Shown: positions 8,222-16,650 of the stretch, piece after piece
Layout: each line of letters opens with the position of its first letter
Numbering within the stretch: the stretch's first letter is position 1
Position numbers and translations under genes: made by a program
The notes under the pieces: generated by a model
Told to the model about the DNA's origin: nothing
The model's database searches: none
Seen by the model: only the letters and a program-made list of their open reading frames with translations
From: Streptomyces griseus subsp. griseus
GTDB lineage: Bacteria > Actinomycetota > Actinomycetes > Streptomycetales > Streptomycetaceae
Reading direction: 5' to 3'
Assembly (NCBI RefSeq): GCF_003610995.1
Contig: NZ_CP032543.1
Span: 1,116,001-1,180,000 of the forward strand
Length of the DNA stretch: 64,000 nucleotides

Positions 8222-8965
8222 GCACGGCCGAACTGCACACGCTGACCGGGGCCTATGCCTGCATGCGCTGCCGGAGGACGAGCGCCGCGAGTTCGAGCGG
8301 CATCTGAGCGACTGCGAGGCCTGCACCCAGGAGGTGCGGGAGCTGTCGGCCACGGCCGCCCGGCTCGGTCTCGCCGTCGCCGAGAGGCCGCCGCGCGAGC
8401 TGCGCGAGAGGGTGCTGGCGGAGATCACGACCGTGCGCCAGGAAGTGCCGTCGCACGGCGGATCAGGACGTACGGGCGGCGGCCGTACCGGCCGCTTGAC
8501 CACCTACGCGCTGGCCGCCTGCATCGCGGCGGCGGCCGCCTTCGGCGGGGTGGCGGTGTGGCAGAACCAGGTGGCGCAGGACGCCCGCCAGGAGGCGAAC
8601 CAGGCCCAGCGACAGAGCGAGCAGCTGGCCCAGGTGCTCGCCGCACCCGACGCGAAGACCAGCTCGGGCGAGCTGACCGGCGGCGCGCGCGGCACCGTCG
8701 TCGTCTCGCAGCAGGAGAACCGGGCGGTCTTCCTGGCCTCGGGGATGGACCGGCCGCCGAGCGGCAAGGTCTACCAGCTGTGGTTCAACGACGAGGGCAC
8801 CATGCGCTCGGCCGGTCTGATGAACCCTCGGCGAGCGACGACGCGGTGCTGTTGGACGGGCCGGTGGACCACGCCTCGGGGATGGGGATCACGGTCGAAC
8901 CGGCGGGCGGATCGGCCGAACCGACCTCCGACCCGGTGGCCCTGATGGACTTCCCGACCGCCTGA
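8218..8965 (+). pseudogene. rskA: Anti-sigma-K factor RskA, with two frameshifts
   Basis: Membrane anti-sigma factor that would hold SigK. The pieces are an N-terminal MSTAELHTLTGAYA, then in the next frame EFERHLSDCEACTQEVREL (zinc-finger-like cytoplasmic part), one membrane helix (TTYALAACIAAAAAFGGVAV), and an extracytoplasmic RskA domain (KVYQLWFNDEGTMRSAGLM) that continues in the third frame to ALMDFPTA. Adding one C at 8258-8259 and one C at 8825-8827 restores a single frame of about 249 aa. It is coupled to sigK by a 4-base overlap. All domains remain recognisable, so decay must be recent or the breaks are sequencing errors. Confidence 0.82.
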
Positions 8966-9004
8966 CCGATCGCCCCCGCCCCCTCTGCAAGGAGCAACCG
9001 TTCC

Positions 9005-10357
9005 ATGAACGTCGCGGTGGTGCTGTTCACCTCCGATCTGCGTCTGCACGACAACCCGGTGCTGCGTTCCGCCCTGCGGGACGCGGACCGGGTCGTCCCG
9101 CTCTTCGTCCGGGACGACGCCGTCCACCGGACCGGCTTCGACGCGCCCAACCGGCTCGCGTTCCTCGCCGACTGCCTGGCGGACCTGGACGACGGGCTGC
9201 GGAGACGCGGCGGGCGGCTTGTCGTCCGTACCGGCTCGGTGGCCGAGGAAGTGCGCCGGCTGGTCGAGGAGACCGGGGCGGGGGCCGTGCACCTGGCCGC
9301 CGGCGTGAGCGGGTACGCGGCACGGCGTGAGGAGCAGCTCCGTACCGCCCTGGCGGACACCGGCTGCGACCTGCGCATCCATGACGCGGTGGTCACCGCG
9401 CTCGCTCCGGGCCGGGTGGTCCCGACGGGCAAGGACCACTTCGCGGTGTTCACCCCGTACTTCCGCCGTTGGGAGGCGGCGGGGGTACGGGGCACACTGA
9501 CCGCACCCCGCACGGTCCAGCTGCCGGACGGCGAGCTCTCGTCCGACCCCCTTCCCATCCGGGACGACGTCAAGGACGTCTCGCCCGGCCTGGCCCAGGG
9601 CGGCGAGCAGGCGGGCCGCAAGCTGGTGACGTCCTGGCTCAACGGCGACCTGGCCGACTACGCGGACGGCCACGACGATCTCGCCGGGGACGCCACCTCC
9701 CGGCTCTCCCCCCACCTCCACTTCGGTACGGTCTCCGCCGCCGAACTGGCCACCCGTGCCCAGGAGAAGGGCGGCCCGGGCGGTGAGGCGTTCGTCCGGC
9801 AGCTGGCCTGGCGCGACTTCCACCACCAGGTCCTGGCCGCCCGCCACGACGCCTCCTGGTCCGACTACCGGCCCCGCCACGACAGCTGGCGCTCCGACGA
9901 GGACGAGATCACCGCCTGGAAGACCGGACAGACCGGTTATCCGGTGGTGGACGCGGCGATGCGGCAGCTGGCGCACGAGGGGTGGATGCACAACCGGGGC
10001 CGGCTGCTCGCCGCGAGCTTCCTCACCAAGACGCTGTACGTGGACTGGCGGGTGGGCGCCCGGCACTTCCTGGAGCTGCTGGTCGACGGCGACATCGCCA
10101 ACAACCAGCTCAACTGGCAGTGGGTCGCGGGCACCGGCACGGACACCCGGCCCAACCGGGTCCTCAACCCGGTGACCCAGGCCAAGCGCTACGACCCGCA
10201 CGGCGACTACGTACGCCGGTGGGTGCCGGAGCTGGCGGAGGTGAAGGGGTCTGCCATTCACGAGCCCTGGAAGGTGGAAGGGCTGGACTACCCGGAGCCG
10301 GTGGTGGACCTGGGCGAGGCGCGGGCCCGGTTCGAGAAGGCGCGCGGGCTGGACTGA
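9005..10357 (+). CDS. phrB: Deoxyribodipyrimidine photolyase
   Basis: Class I cryptochrome/photolyase family enzyme, 450 aa, which uses light to split cyclobutane pyrimidine dimers. The N-terminal Rossmann-like antenna domain starts VVLFTSDLRLHDNPVL. The FAD domain shows RQLAWRDFHHQVLAARHD, MRQLAHEGWMHNRGRL and ANNQLNWQWVAGTGTD, the canonical FAD and DNA contact region. The ATG follows AAGGAG. It lies 39 bases after rskA and is probably in the sigK operon, so DNA photorepair is likely induced with the lipid enzymes. Confidence 0.95.
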   Translation: MNVAVVLFTSDLRLHDNPVLRSALRDADRVVPLFVRDDAVHRTGFDAPNRLAFLADCLADLDDGLRRRGGRLVVRTGSVAEEVRRLVEETGAGAVHLAAGVSGYAARREEQLRTALADTGCDLRIHDAVVTALAPGRVVPTGKDHFAVFTPYFRRWEAAGVRGTLTAPRTVQLPDGELSSDPLPIRDDVKDVSPGLAQGGEQAGRKLVTSWLNGDLADYADGHDDLAGDATSRLSPHLHFGTVSAAELATRAQEKGGPGGEAFVRQLAWRDFHHQVLAARHDASWSDYRPRHDSWRSDEDEITAWKTGQTGYPVVDAAMRQLAHEGWMHNRGRLLAASFLTKTLYVDWRVGARHFLELLVDGDIANNQLNWQWVAGTGTDTRPNRVLNPVTQAKRYDPHGDYVRRWVPELAEVKGSAIHEPWKVEGLDYPEPVVDLGEARARFEKARGLD

Positions 10358-10363
10358 GGCACG

Positions 10364-10399
10364 GGCGGGGCCCGTACACCTGTGTGTGCGGGCCCCGCC
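10364..10399. terminator. Bidirectional hairpin terminator
   Basis: Perfect 11-base arms 10364-10374 and 10389-10399, between the convergent photolyase and DUF1295 genes. Confidence 0.75.
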
Positions 10400-10403
10400 G
10401 GTC

Positions 10404-11207
10404 TCACCCGCGCCGCGGCGGCCGGGGGAAGAACCCGCTGGTCCGGGCCTGGTACTCGGCGAAGCCCGGGCGGTCGGCCATATGGCGCTCCAGCAGGGCC
10501 GCCCCGCTGCCCTTGGTCAGCAGGAACGTCATCACCAGCGGGGCGACGACCGTCGCGGCGGCGGCAGCGGGGGCCTGGCAGACGAAGAGGAACAGGCCCC
10601 ACCAGACGAGGAAGTCGCCGAAGTAGTTCGGGTGCCGGGTCCACGACCACAGGCCCCGGTCCATGATCTTCCCCTTGTTGGCGGGGTCGGCCTTGAACCG
10701 GGCGAGCTGGTGGTCCCCGATCCCCTCGAAGGCCAGCCCGGCCGCCCACAGCACCGCCCCCGCCCAGGCCCACCACACCAGAGGCCCGGTCAGATACTGC
10801 GCCGCCTGGACCGGCAGCGAGACCAGCCAGACCAACGCGCCCTGGAGCAGGTAGACCTTGCGCAGGGCGTAGAGCTGGGGGTTGCCGGGGGCCTTGGCGA
10901 GCATCTTCTCGTAGCGCGGGTCCTCCCCGTGGCCGCGCCCGCGCCGTCCGATGTGGACGGCGAGCCGCAGCCCCCAGACCACGGTCAGGACGGTCACCAC
11001 CAGGCGCCGTACGTCGTCGCCCTCACCGGCCGAGAGACCGTAGGAGACGAGGGCGACGGCGGCGAAGCCGATGCCCCAGGCCACGTCGACGATGCGGTGG
11101 ACGCCCTTTCTCAGCGCGATGGCGAAGGTGACCAGCATGACGGCGAGGGCGGCGCCGGCCGCGCCCGCGAGCCCGCTCGCGAACGCGGCCCAGGCGAAGC
11201 CGCTCAC
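10404..11207 (-). CDS. DUF1295 membrane protein (steroid 5-alpha-reductase-like fold)
   Basis: A 267-aa integral membrane protein with six or seven hydrophobic helices and the family signature near the C terminus (MDRGLWSWTRHPNYFGDFLV, then the FLLTKGSG region). Relatives include isoprenylcysteine methyltransferases and 5-alpha-reductases; the substrate is unknown. It is last in the five-gene operon, with its start overlapping the stop of the cyclopropane synthase by 4 bases. The equivalent M. tuberculosis gene (Rv0446c) lies beside sigK in the same gene set, which supports a lipid role. Confidence 0.85.
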   Translation of the reverse strand: MSGFAWAAFASGLAGAAGAALAVMLVTFAIALRKGVHRIVDVAWGIGFAAVALVSYGLSAGEGDDVRRLVVTVLTVVWGLRLAVHIGRRGRGHGEDPRYEKMLAKAPGNPQLYALRKVYLLQGALVWLVSLPVQAAQYLTGPLVWWAWAGAVLWAAGLAFEGIGDHQLARFKADPANKGKIMDRGLWSWTRHPNYFGDFLVWWGLFLFVCQAPAAAAATVVAPLVMTFLLTKGSGAALLERHMADRPGFAEYQARTSGFFPRPPRRG

Positions 11208-12562
11208 CGGTCCGCCGCCGAAGTCCCGTACCAGTCACGCCGTGTGGCGGGCATCGCGGCCTTCCCGGCACGGTCAGGCCGTACGCACAGGATCTGGTCG
11301 ACGCCCATGCGCCGCTCCTCGAACGCGAGGGCGCCGCCGACGAGATAGAGCCGCCAGACGCGCGCGGTCTCCTCCCCCACCAGGTCGGTGAAGTCCGTCC
11401 ACCGCTCCTCCAGCGTCCGCCGCCAGGCGTCCACGGTCAGGACGTAGTGCTCGCGCAGCGCTTCCACGTCCCGTACTTCGAGCCCGGCTCCCTCCAGCAG
11501 CCCGACGGTCTCCCCGACCGGCCGCATGTGCATGTCCGGGGCGATGTACGACTCGATGAACGCACCGCCACCGGGCGCGTTGGCCCCGCGCGACATCTGC
11601 TGGACCAGCACCCGGCCCTGGGGGCGCAGGGAGTCGTGCAGGATACGGGTGAACGCGGGGTACTCGGCGTCGCCGACGTGCTCGCCCATCTCGACGGTGG
11701 AGACGGCGTCGTACGTGCCCCGGGTCTCCGGCCGCTCCGCGATGTCGCGGTAGTCGATGTTGAGGACCTCGACCAGCTCCTCCAGACCGCGTTCCGCCAC
11801 CTGCCCCCGGACGTACGCGGCCTGTTCGGCGGCGAGCGTGACGGCGGTGACCCGGACACCATGGTGCTGGGCCGCGTGGAGGGTCAGTGAGCCCCAGCCG
11901 CAGCCGATGTCCAACAGGCGTGCGCCGGGCCGCAGTCCGAGCTTGCGGCAGATCAGCTCCAGCTTGTCGCGCTGCGCGTCGGCGGGGCCGTAGCCGGGTG
12001 CGTCGCTGGTCCAGTAGCCGCAGGAGTACGCCATCGTCTCGTCGAGGAGCAGCGCGTAGAAGGCGTTGGACAGGTCGTAGTGGTGGCTGATCGCCGCCCG
12101 GTCCCGGGCCTTGCTGTGCAGCGCCCCGCGCAGCCCGGCCCGGGCCGCGGGCACCGGCGGGCGGGGTCCCACGGCGCCGAGGCGCAGGGCGGTGCCAGCG
12201 GCTCTGAGCCGGTCGGCGAGGCCGGGCGCGGGCGGGGTGAGGCCGCGTTCGTCGATCGCGCGGCGCATGGCGCGCAGCCCGTCGCCGAGATCCTCGTCGA
12301 GGTCGATCTCCCCGGTGATATACGCCTCCGCCAGGCCGAGTTCACCCGGCTCCCAGAGCAGGCGGCGCAGCGCGCGCCGGGAGCGTACGTGGACCGTGGG
12401 CGCGTCCTCGGGTCCGGCCTCGCTGCCGTCCCACATCCGCACCCGGACCGGCAGTCCGCCGCCGAGCAGCCGCTCGGCCAGGGGTTCCAGCCGTTGGGCG
12501 GCGCCGGCGGGGGTGCGGCGGGCGGCGGGCTTCGCGGGGGGCCGGGGGGCGGTGGTGGTCAC
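11204..12562 (-). CDS. Cyclopropane-fatty-acyl-phospholipid synthase-family SAM methyltransferase (copy 1)
   Basis: A 452-aa enzyme of the CFA synthase family, adding a methyl or methylene group from SAM to double bonds of membrane lipid acyl chains. Visible are the N-terminal lipid-binding part, HHYDLSNAFYALLLDETMAY, and the SAM site LLDIGCGWGSLTLHAAQHHG. The GTG at 12562 overlaps the stop of copy 2 (GTGA). It belongs to the same family as M. tuberculosis UfaA1 (Rv0447c), which occupies the same place in the sigK locus. The product could be cyclopropane, 10-methyl or another modified fatty acid; sequence alone does not decide. Confidence 0.88.
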   Translation of the reverse strand: MTTTAPRPPAKPAARRTPAGAAQRLEPLAERLLGGGLPVRVRMWDGSEAGPEDAPTVHVRSRRALRRLLWEPGELGLAEAYITGEIDLDEDLGDGLRAMRRAIDERGLTPPAPGLADRLRAAGTALRLGAVGPRPPVPAARAGLRGALHSKARDRAAISHHYDLSNAFYALLLDETMAYSCGYWTSDAPGYGPADAQRDKLELICRKLGLRPGARLLDIGCGWGSLTLHAAQHHGVRVTAVTLAAEQAAYVRGQVAERGLEELVEVLNIDYRDIAERPETRGTYDAVSTVEMGEHVGDAEYPAFTRILHDSLRPQGRVLVQQMSRGANAPGGGAFIESYIAPDMHMRPVGETVGLLEGAGLEVRDVEALREHYVLTVDAWRRTLEERWTDFTDLVGEETARVWRLYLVGGALAFEERRMGVDQILCVRPDRAGKAAMPATRRDWYGTSAADR

Positions 12563-13980
12563 GGGGTCTCCTGCTGGGTCGGGCCGTCGGCCGGTTCGTG
12601 GGCGGTCCGGTCGGCGGGGTCGCGGGTCAGGAGCAGCTGCTGCACATCGAGGTAGCCGGAGCGGAAGCCCGCCTCCGAGTAGGCCAGATAGAAGGTCCAC
12701 ATCCGGCGGAAGACGGCGTCGAAGCCGAGGGCGTCGACCTCGGCGGACCGCTCGGTGAACCGTTCGCGCCACAGGCGCAGCGTCTCGGCGTAGTGCGCGC
12801 CGTAACCGATGCGCTGCGCGGTCCGCAGGCGGGTGTGCTCGGTGGTGACCCGTTCGATCGCCTCGGTGGAGGGCAGCAGTCCGCCCGGGAAGATGTACTT
12901 GTGGATCCAGGTGTACGTGGAGCGGCTGGCGCGCAGCCGGTCGTCCGGCATCGTGATGGCCTGGAGGGCGACCCGGCCGCCGGGGGCGAGCAGCCGGTCC
13001 AGGGTCCGGAAGTAGACGGGCCAGAACTCCTCGCCGACCGCCTCGATCATCTCGACGCTGACGACGGCGTCGTACTCGCCGGTGACCTGGCGGTAGTCGC
13101 TGAGCCGGACCTCGACCCGGTCCTCGAACCCGGCCTCGAGGATGCGCGTACGGGCCAGTTCGCGCTGTTCGGCGGAGAGGGTGACGGTGGTGACGCGGGC
13201 CCCACGGGCGGCGGCCCGGATGGCGAGTTCGCCCCAGCCGGTGCCGATCTCCAGGAGCCGGGTCCCCTCGCCGACCCCGGCGGCGTCCAGCAGCCGGTCG
13301 ATCTTGCGGTGCTGGGCGGCGGGCAGCAGGGCCTGCTCGGCGGGGAAGCCGCGGAAGACGGCGGAGGAGTAGGAGAGCGTCTCGTCCAGGAAGAGGGCGA
13401 AGAGGTCGTTGGAGAGGTCGTAGTGGTGGCTGATGTTGTCCCGCGACCCCTCGGGGGTGTTGAGCTGCGCCTCGGGCTTGCGCAGCGCCCAGAGGGAGCG
13501 CAGCCGTTGGAGCGGGGCGGGGATCAGTTCTGCGGCGTTGTCGGCGAGGACGGTGAGGACGGCCACGAGGTCGGGGGCGTCCCACTCACCGGCCATGTAG
13601 GACTCACCGAACCCGATGAGCCCGCTCGCGCCGATCCGCCCGAAGAAGGCGTCGGGGTCGCGGATGTCCATCAGCGGCCCGCCGAGGCCGATGTCCTGCC
13701 CACCCGCGAGCCGGACGCGCAGGGGCAGCCGGGCGAGCGCGTGGCGGACGATGCGTCGGGCGACGGCGGTACGGGCGCGGGAGGCGCGCGGCCGGCTGAC
13801 GATGTCGGGCCAGCGCTCGGGGTCGGTGGCGGGGTTCAGCTCTCCGGCCGGTGCGGGGGTGTGGCCCCTGGGCGCGGGGACCTGCCCCGGTGCGGGGGCG
13901 GTGTGTCCCGCGGGATCGGCGGTCTGTTCTGCCGGGTCGGGGGTCCGGTCTGCCGGCAGCTGATGGGTGGGCGCGGTCAC
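12559..13980 (-). CDS. Cyclopropane-fatty-acyl-phospholipid synthase-family SAM methyltransferase (copy 2)
   Basis: A 473-aa paralogue directly upstream of copy 1. It has a proline-rich N-terminal extension (about 45 residues), then NISHHYDLSNDLFALFLDET and a SAM motif RLLEIGTGWGELAIRAAARG. The C-terminal FDAVFRRMWTFYLAYSEAGF matches the CFA synthase tail. The motifs differ from copy 1 (IGTGWGEL against IGCGWGSL), so the two probably do different jobs rather than being a fresh duplicate. The GTG at 13980 overlaps the DUF1365 stop by 4 bases. Confidence 0.88.
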   Translation of the reverse strand: MTAPTHQLPADRTPDPAEQTADPAGHTAPAPGQVPAPRGHTPAPAGELNPATDPERWPDIVSRPRASRARTAVARRIVRHALARLPLRVRLAGGQDIGLGGPLMDIRDPDAFFGRIGASGLIGFGESYMAGEWDAPDLVAVLTVLADNAAELIPAPLQRLRSLWALRKPEAQLNTPEGSRDNISHHYDLSNDLFALFLDETLSYSSAVFRGFPAEQALLPAAQHRKIDRLLDAAGVGEGTRLLEIGTGWGELAIRAAARGARVTTVTLSAEQRELARTRILEAGFEDRVEVRLSDYRQVTGEYDAVVSVEMIEAVGEEFWPVYFRTLDRLLAPGGRVALQAITMPDDRLRASRSTYTWIHKYIFPGGLLPSTEAIERVTTEHTRLRTAQRIGYGAHYAETLRLWRERFTERSAEVDALGFDAVFRRMWTFYLAYSEAGFRSGYLDVQQLLLTRDPADRTAHEPADGPTQQETP

Positions 13981-14711
13981 TGCATGCCTTCCTGTGGGCG
14001 GTGCTGGGGACGGGGCTGCACGGGGAGACCGCGCAGATAGAGCCGGATGCCGTGCAGCCGGATGGCGAGGGAGACGGCGAGGGTGGAGAAGGGGTGGCGC
14101 AGGGCGAGGCGGGCCAGCGCCCGGGGGGTGGCCCGGCGGCGGGTGCCCCGTACGGTCGCGGTGAACGGGCGGCCGCCGTCGCGCTCCAGATGGACGCTCA
14201 GGTCCAGCCGGTCGCCGGGCTCGGGCAGCCGCATCCGGTACCCGCCGTCGACGGGGAAGAACGGCGAGACGTAGAACTCCTTGCCGGTCGTGGCGCGGTC
14301 ATTCCCGTCCGGGTGGAGCAGATAGCCGTGCCGTTCGCCGTAGGTGTTGTGCACCTCGGCCACGACGCAGAGCGGGGAGCCGTCGGCGCGGCGGCACCAG
14401 TAGACGGTGAGCGGGTTGAAGACATGGCCGAGGACGCGGGCCTGGGTGAGCATGGTGACGGTTCCGTCGGCGAGGTCGACCCCACGGGCCGCCAGGAACC
14501 GGCTCAGCCCGGCCCGGATGGTGGGAGCGGTGCCGCCGAAGTGGTCCCGCGCCTCGAACCGGGCCAGGGGCCGCAGGGCGCGCGGCAGCCGGGGCGGCGC
14601 GTCCGGGTCGATGAGCCAGAGGTAGGTCCGGTGCCGCAGCGCGTACTTGCCGGGCCGGGTCCGTACGTGCGTGATGGTGCACGGGTACAGGGCACCCTCG
14701 GGGCCGCTCAC
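13977..14711 (-). CDS. DUF1365 protein
   Basis: A 244-aa soluble protein. The family signature is present: THVRTRPGKYALRHRTYLWL, VLGHVFNPLTVYWCRRADGS, VAEVHNTYGERHGYLL and KEFYVSPFFPVDGGYRMRLP. The function is not established. It nearly always accompanies the FAD oxidoreductase and a CFA-type methyltransferase, in both the mycobacterial sigK locus and the proteobacterial singlet-oxygen regulon. The GTG at 14711 overlaps the upstream stop by 4 bases. Confidence 0.85.
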   Translation of the reverse strand: MSGPEGALYPCTITHVRTRPGKYALRHRTYLWLIDPDAPPRLPRALRPLARFEARDHFGGTAPTIRAGLSRFLAARGVDLADGTVTMLTQARVLGHVFNPLTVYWCRRADGSPLCVVAEVHNTYGERHGYLLHPDGNDRATTGKEFYVSPFFPVDGGYRMRLPEPGDRLDLSVHLERDGGRPFTATVRGTRRRATPRALARLALRHPFSTLAVSLAIRLHGIRLYLRGLPVQPRPQHRPQEGMQ

Positions 14712-15982
14712 CACTCCACCCCCAGGGCCGCGGCGGCCTCGACCCCCGAGCGGCAGCCGTCCTCGTGGAATCCCCAGCCGTGGTACGCCCCCGCGAAGGC
14801 GGTGACGGGCCCGGAGAGGGCGGGCAGGCGGGCCTGGGCGGCCACGGACTCCGGGGTGTAGACGGGGTGTTCGTAGACCATGCGGGCCCGTACGGCATCG
14901 GGGTCGACCCGGTCCGAGCCGTTCAGCGTGACGACGAAGGTCTCGGGCGCGTCGAGTCGCTGGAGCCGGTTCATGTCGTAGCTGACGGTGACCCGGTCGG
15001 CGTCGGCGGCGCAGGAGGGCATCAGGTAGTTCCAGGAGGCCCTGGCTCCCCGGCTGCGGGGCAGCAGCGTGGGGTCGGTGTGCAGGAGCGTGGGGTTGCG
15101 GGAGTACGTGAAGGCGCCGAGCGTCTCCCGTTCGGCGTCGGTCGGGTCGGCCAGCAGCCGGAGCGCCTGGTCGGGGTGGGTGGCGATGACGACGGCGTCG
15201 TACGGCGTGGTCGTCCCGTCCTCGGTGGTGAGGTCGACGCCGTCCGCGTGGCGGGTGATGGCGCGGACCGGGGTCGCGGTGTGGACGGCGGTGAGCTGCT
15301 TGACGACGCGCTCCACGTACGCGCGCGAGCCGCCGGTGACCGTCCGCCAGACCGGGGAGTCGCCGACGGTCAGCATGCCGTGGTGGGACAGGAAGGCGAA
15401 GAGGTAGCGGGCCGGGTAGCGCAGGGCGGTGACCGGGTCGCAGGACCAGACGGCGGAGACCACGGGGGTGAGGAAGTGGGCGCGGAAGTACGGGGAGAAG
15501 CGGCCGCGCCGGGCGAACTCCCCCAGCGTCATGTCGGTGGCCGGCCCCTCCGGGAGCTCCAGCAGCGCGCGGGCGGCGCGGTGGAAGCGGGTCACCTCGG
15601 CGAGCATCCGCAGGTACGGGCCGCGCAGGGCCGAACGCGGCTGGGCGAAGAGCCCGGCGGGCCCGCGGGCACCCGCGTACTCCAGGCCGCACCCCTCGCA
15701 CCGTACGGACATCGACATCTCCGATTCCTGGGTGGCGACGCCCAGTTCGTCGAAGAGCCGCAACAGGTGGGGGTAGGTCCGCCGGTTGTGCACGATGAAG
15801 CCCGAGTCGACGCGGTGCACCCGGCCGTCGGACGCGCCCAGTTCGTGCGTGTGGGCGTGGCCGCCGATACGGTCGTCCGCCTCGTACAGCGTGACGTCGT
15901 GGGCCCCCCGCAGAACGTGCGCGGCGGTCAGTCCCGCCACTCCGCTGCCCACCACGGCTGTCCGCCGCCGCTCCCGTGCCAT
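14708..15982 (-). CDS. FAD-dependent oxidoreductase (amine-oxidase-like), first gene of the lipid operon
   Basis: A 424-aa flavoprotein: dinucleotide-binding start RTAVVGSGVAGLTAAHVLRG and YEADDRIGGHAHTHE, with the C-terminal FAD segment FAGAYHGWGFHEDGCRSG. It resembles M. tuberculosis Rv0449c. Relatives in Rhodobacter act as fatty-acyl desaturase-type enzymes in furan fatty acid formation, so an acyl-chain redox role is likely. The ATG at 15982 follows GGAGGGAGCCGGG. The SigK-type promoter lies about 60 bases upstream, so this gene leads the five-gene operon. Confidence 0.88.
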   Translation of the reverse strand: MARERRRTAVVGSGVAGLTAAHVLRGAHDVTLYEADDRIGGHAHTHELGASDGRVHRVDSGFIVHNRRTYPHLLRLFDELGVATQESEMSMSVRCEGCGLEYAGARGPAGLFAQPRSALRGPYLRMLAEVTRFHRAARALLELPEGPATDMTLGEFARRGRFSPYFRAHFLTPVVSAVWSCDPVTALRYPARYLFAFLSHHGMLTVGDSPVWRTVTGGSRAYVERVVKQLTAVHTATPVRAITRHADGVDLTTEDGTTTPYDAVVIATHPDQALRLLADPTDAERETLGAFTYSRNPTLLHTDPTLLPRSRGARASWNYLMPSCAADADRVTVSYDMNRLQRLDAPETFVVTLNGSDRVDPDAVRARMVYEHPVYTPESVAAQARLPALSGPVTAFAGAYHGWGFHEDGCRSGVEAAAALGVEW

Positions 15983-16043
15983 CCCGGCTCCCTCCGGTTC
16001 TCCTGCGCTGTTCGGAGCAGTACGGAGACGCTCCTCGAACTGC

Positions 16044-16071
16044 ATTCGTCGCAGGTGGCCGGAAGGATTGG
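16044..16071 (-). promoter_or_regulatory. SigK-type promoter of the lipid operon
   Basis: On the minus strand CCAATCC (16071-16065), 16-base spacer, CGAAT (16048-16044), followed about 60 bases later by the FAD oxidoreductase ATG. Sequence and spacing are the same as upstream of sigK. Confidence 0.75.
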
Positions 16072-16115
16072 TCGATGATCGGAAGTACCTCGATCGAGTG
16101 AATGCACCCGTCGGA

Positions 16116-16143
16116 CCAATCCGCGGGGAGCCCCGCGCCGAAT
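16116..16143 (+). promoter_or_regulatory. SigK-type promoter facing the FAS1 lipoprotein
   Basis: CCAATCC (16116-16122), 16-base spacer, CGAAT (16139-16143, preceded by C). It is back to back with the lipid-operon promoter, 45 bases apart. The lipoprotein gene starts about 500 bases downstream. Confidence 0.7.
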
Positions 16144-16650
16144 CCCTTGCGTGAGAGCAGATCGGAACACCTCGCGGACGGACGGGGCCCTCGGGTCCCG
16201 GCGGTCCCGCCCGGCGCGCGCCGAGTTGGCCGCGCCCGGCGGCCGGGCCACCGGGCCCGGAGCCCGGTGTGCCGCCGCCCCCTCGCCCTCCGCGCCCCAC
16301 GTGTACCGGCCGGCGCCGGACACCGCGGCGGGCGGGGCGGGCCGGCGGTCCGCCCCGTCGGGGGATCCGGTCTGCGGTGCGGTCGGCGGCGGCAGCGCCG
16401 CACGGACGGCCGGGGAGCCGTTCGTGCGGTGCGCCGCCATCGGTCGGGGACGCCGGGCCGGCCGCAGGAGCGAGGCGGCTCCTGGTCGGACGACCGGCTC
16501 CGGCACCGGGTCCGTCTCCCGCGGCTGGGAGACGGACCACGGAACGCCGGCGCCGGTTCCGCGCCGCGCCCCTCCGCACCCGTCTCTCCCTTGAGCACCT
16601 CCTCCCCTCCAGTCCCTCCCCCTCACGACCATCGATTCAGGAGAAACACC
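16144..16650 (+). other. Long leader between SigK-type promoter and FAS1 lipoprotein; no convincing gene
   Basis: About 500 bases of very GC-rich sequence. The longest frame (GTG at 16151) has a composition unlike coding DNA, with GC nearly as high at codon position 2 as at position 1 and no recognisable protein. A perfect hairpin has 11-base arms at 16510-16520 and 16527-16537. The segment may be a long untranslated leader with an attenuator, or hold a small RNA. A promoter closer to the lipoprotein cannot be excluded. Confidence 0.45.

Noticed and set aside
11204..13585. 793-codon frame in phase with CFA copy 1
   Set aside because: The upstream 340 codons are an out-of-frame shadow of CFA copy 2; the real start is the GTG at 12562.
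16151..16594. Possible 147-aa gene between the SigK-type promoter and the FAS1 lipoprotein
   Set aside because: Codon position 2 is as GC-rich as position 1, no ribosome site is seen, and the frame runs through a perfect hairpin.
13977..16598. 873-codon frame in phase with DUF1365
   Set aside because: Only the last 244 codons match a family; the upstream part overlaps the FAD oxidoreductase in a different frame and is not coding-like.
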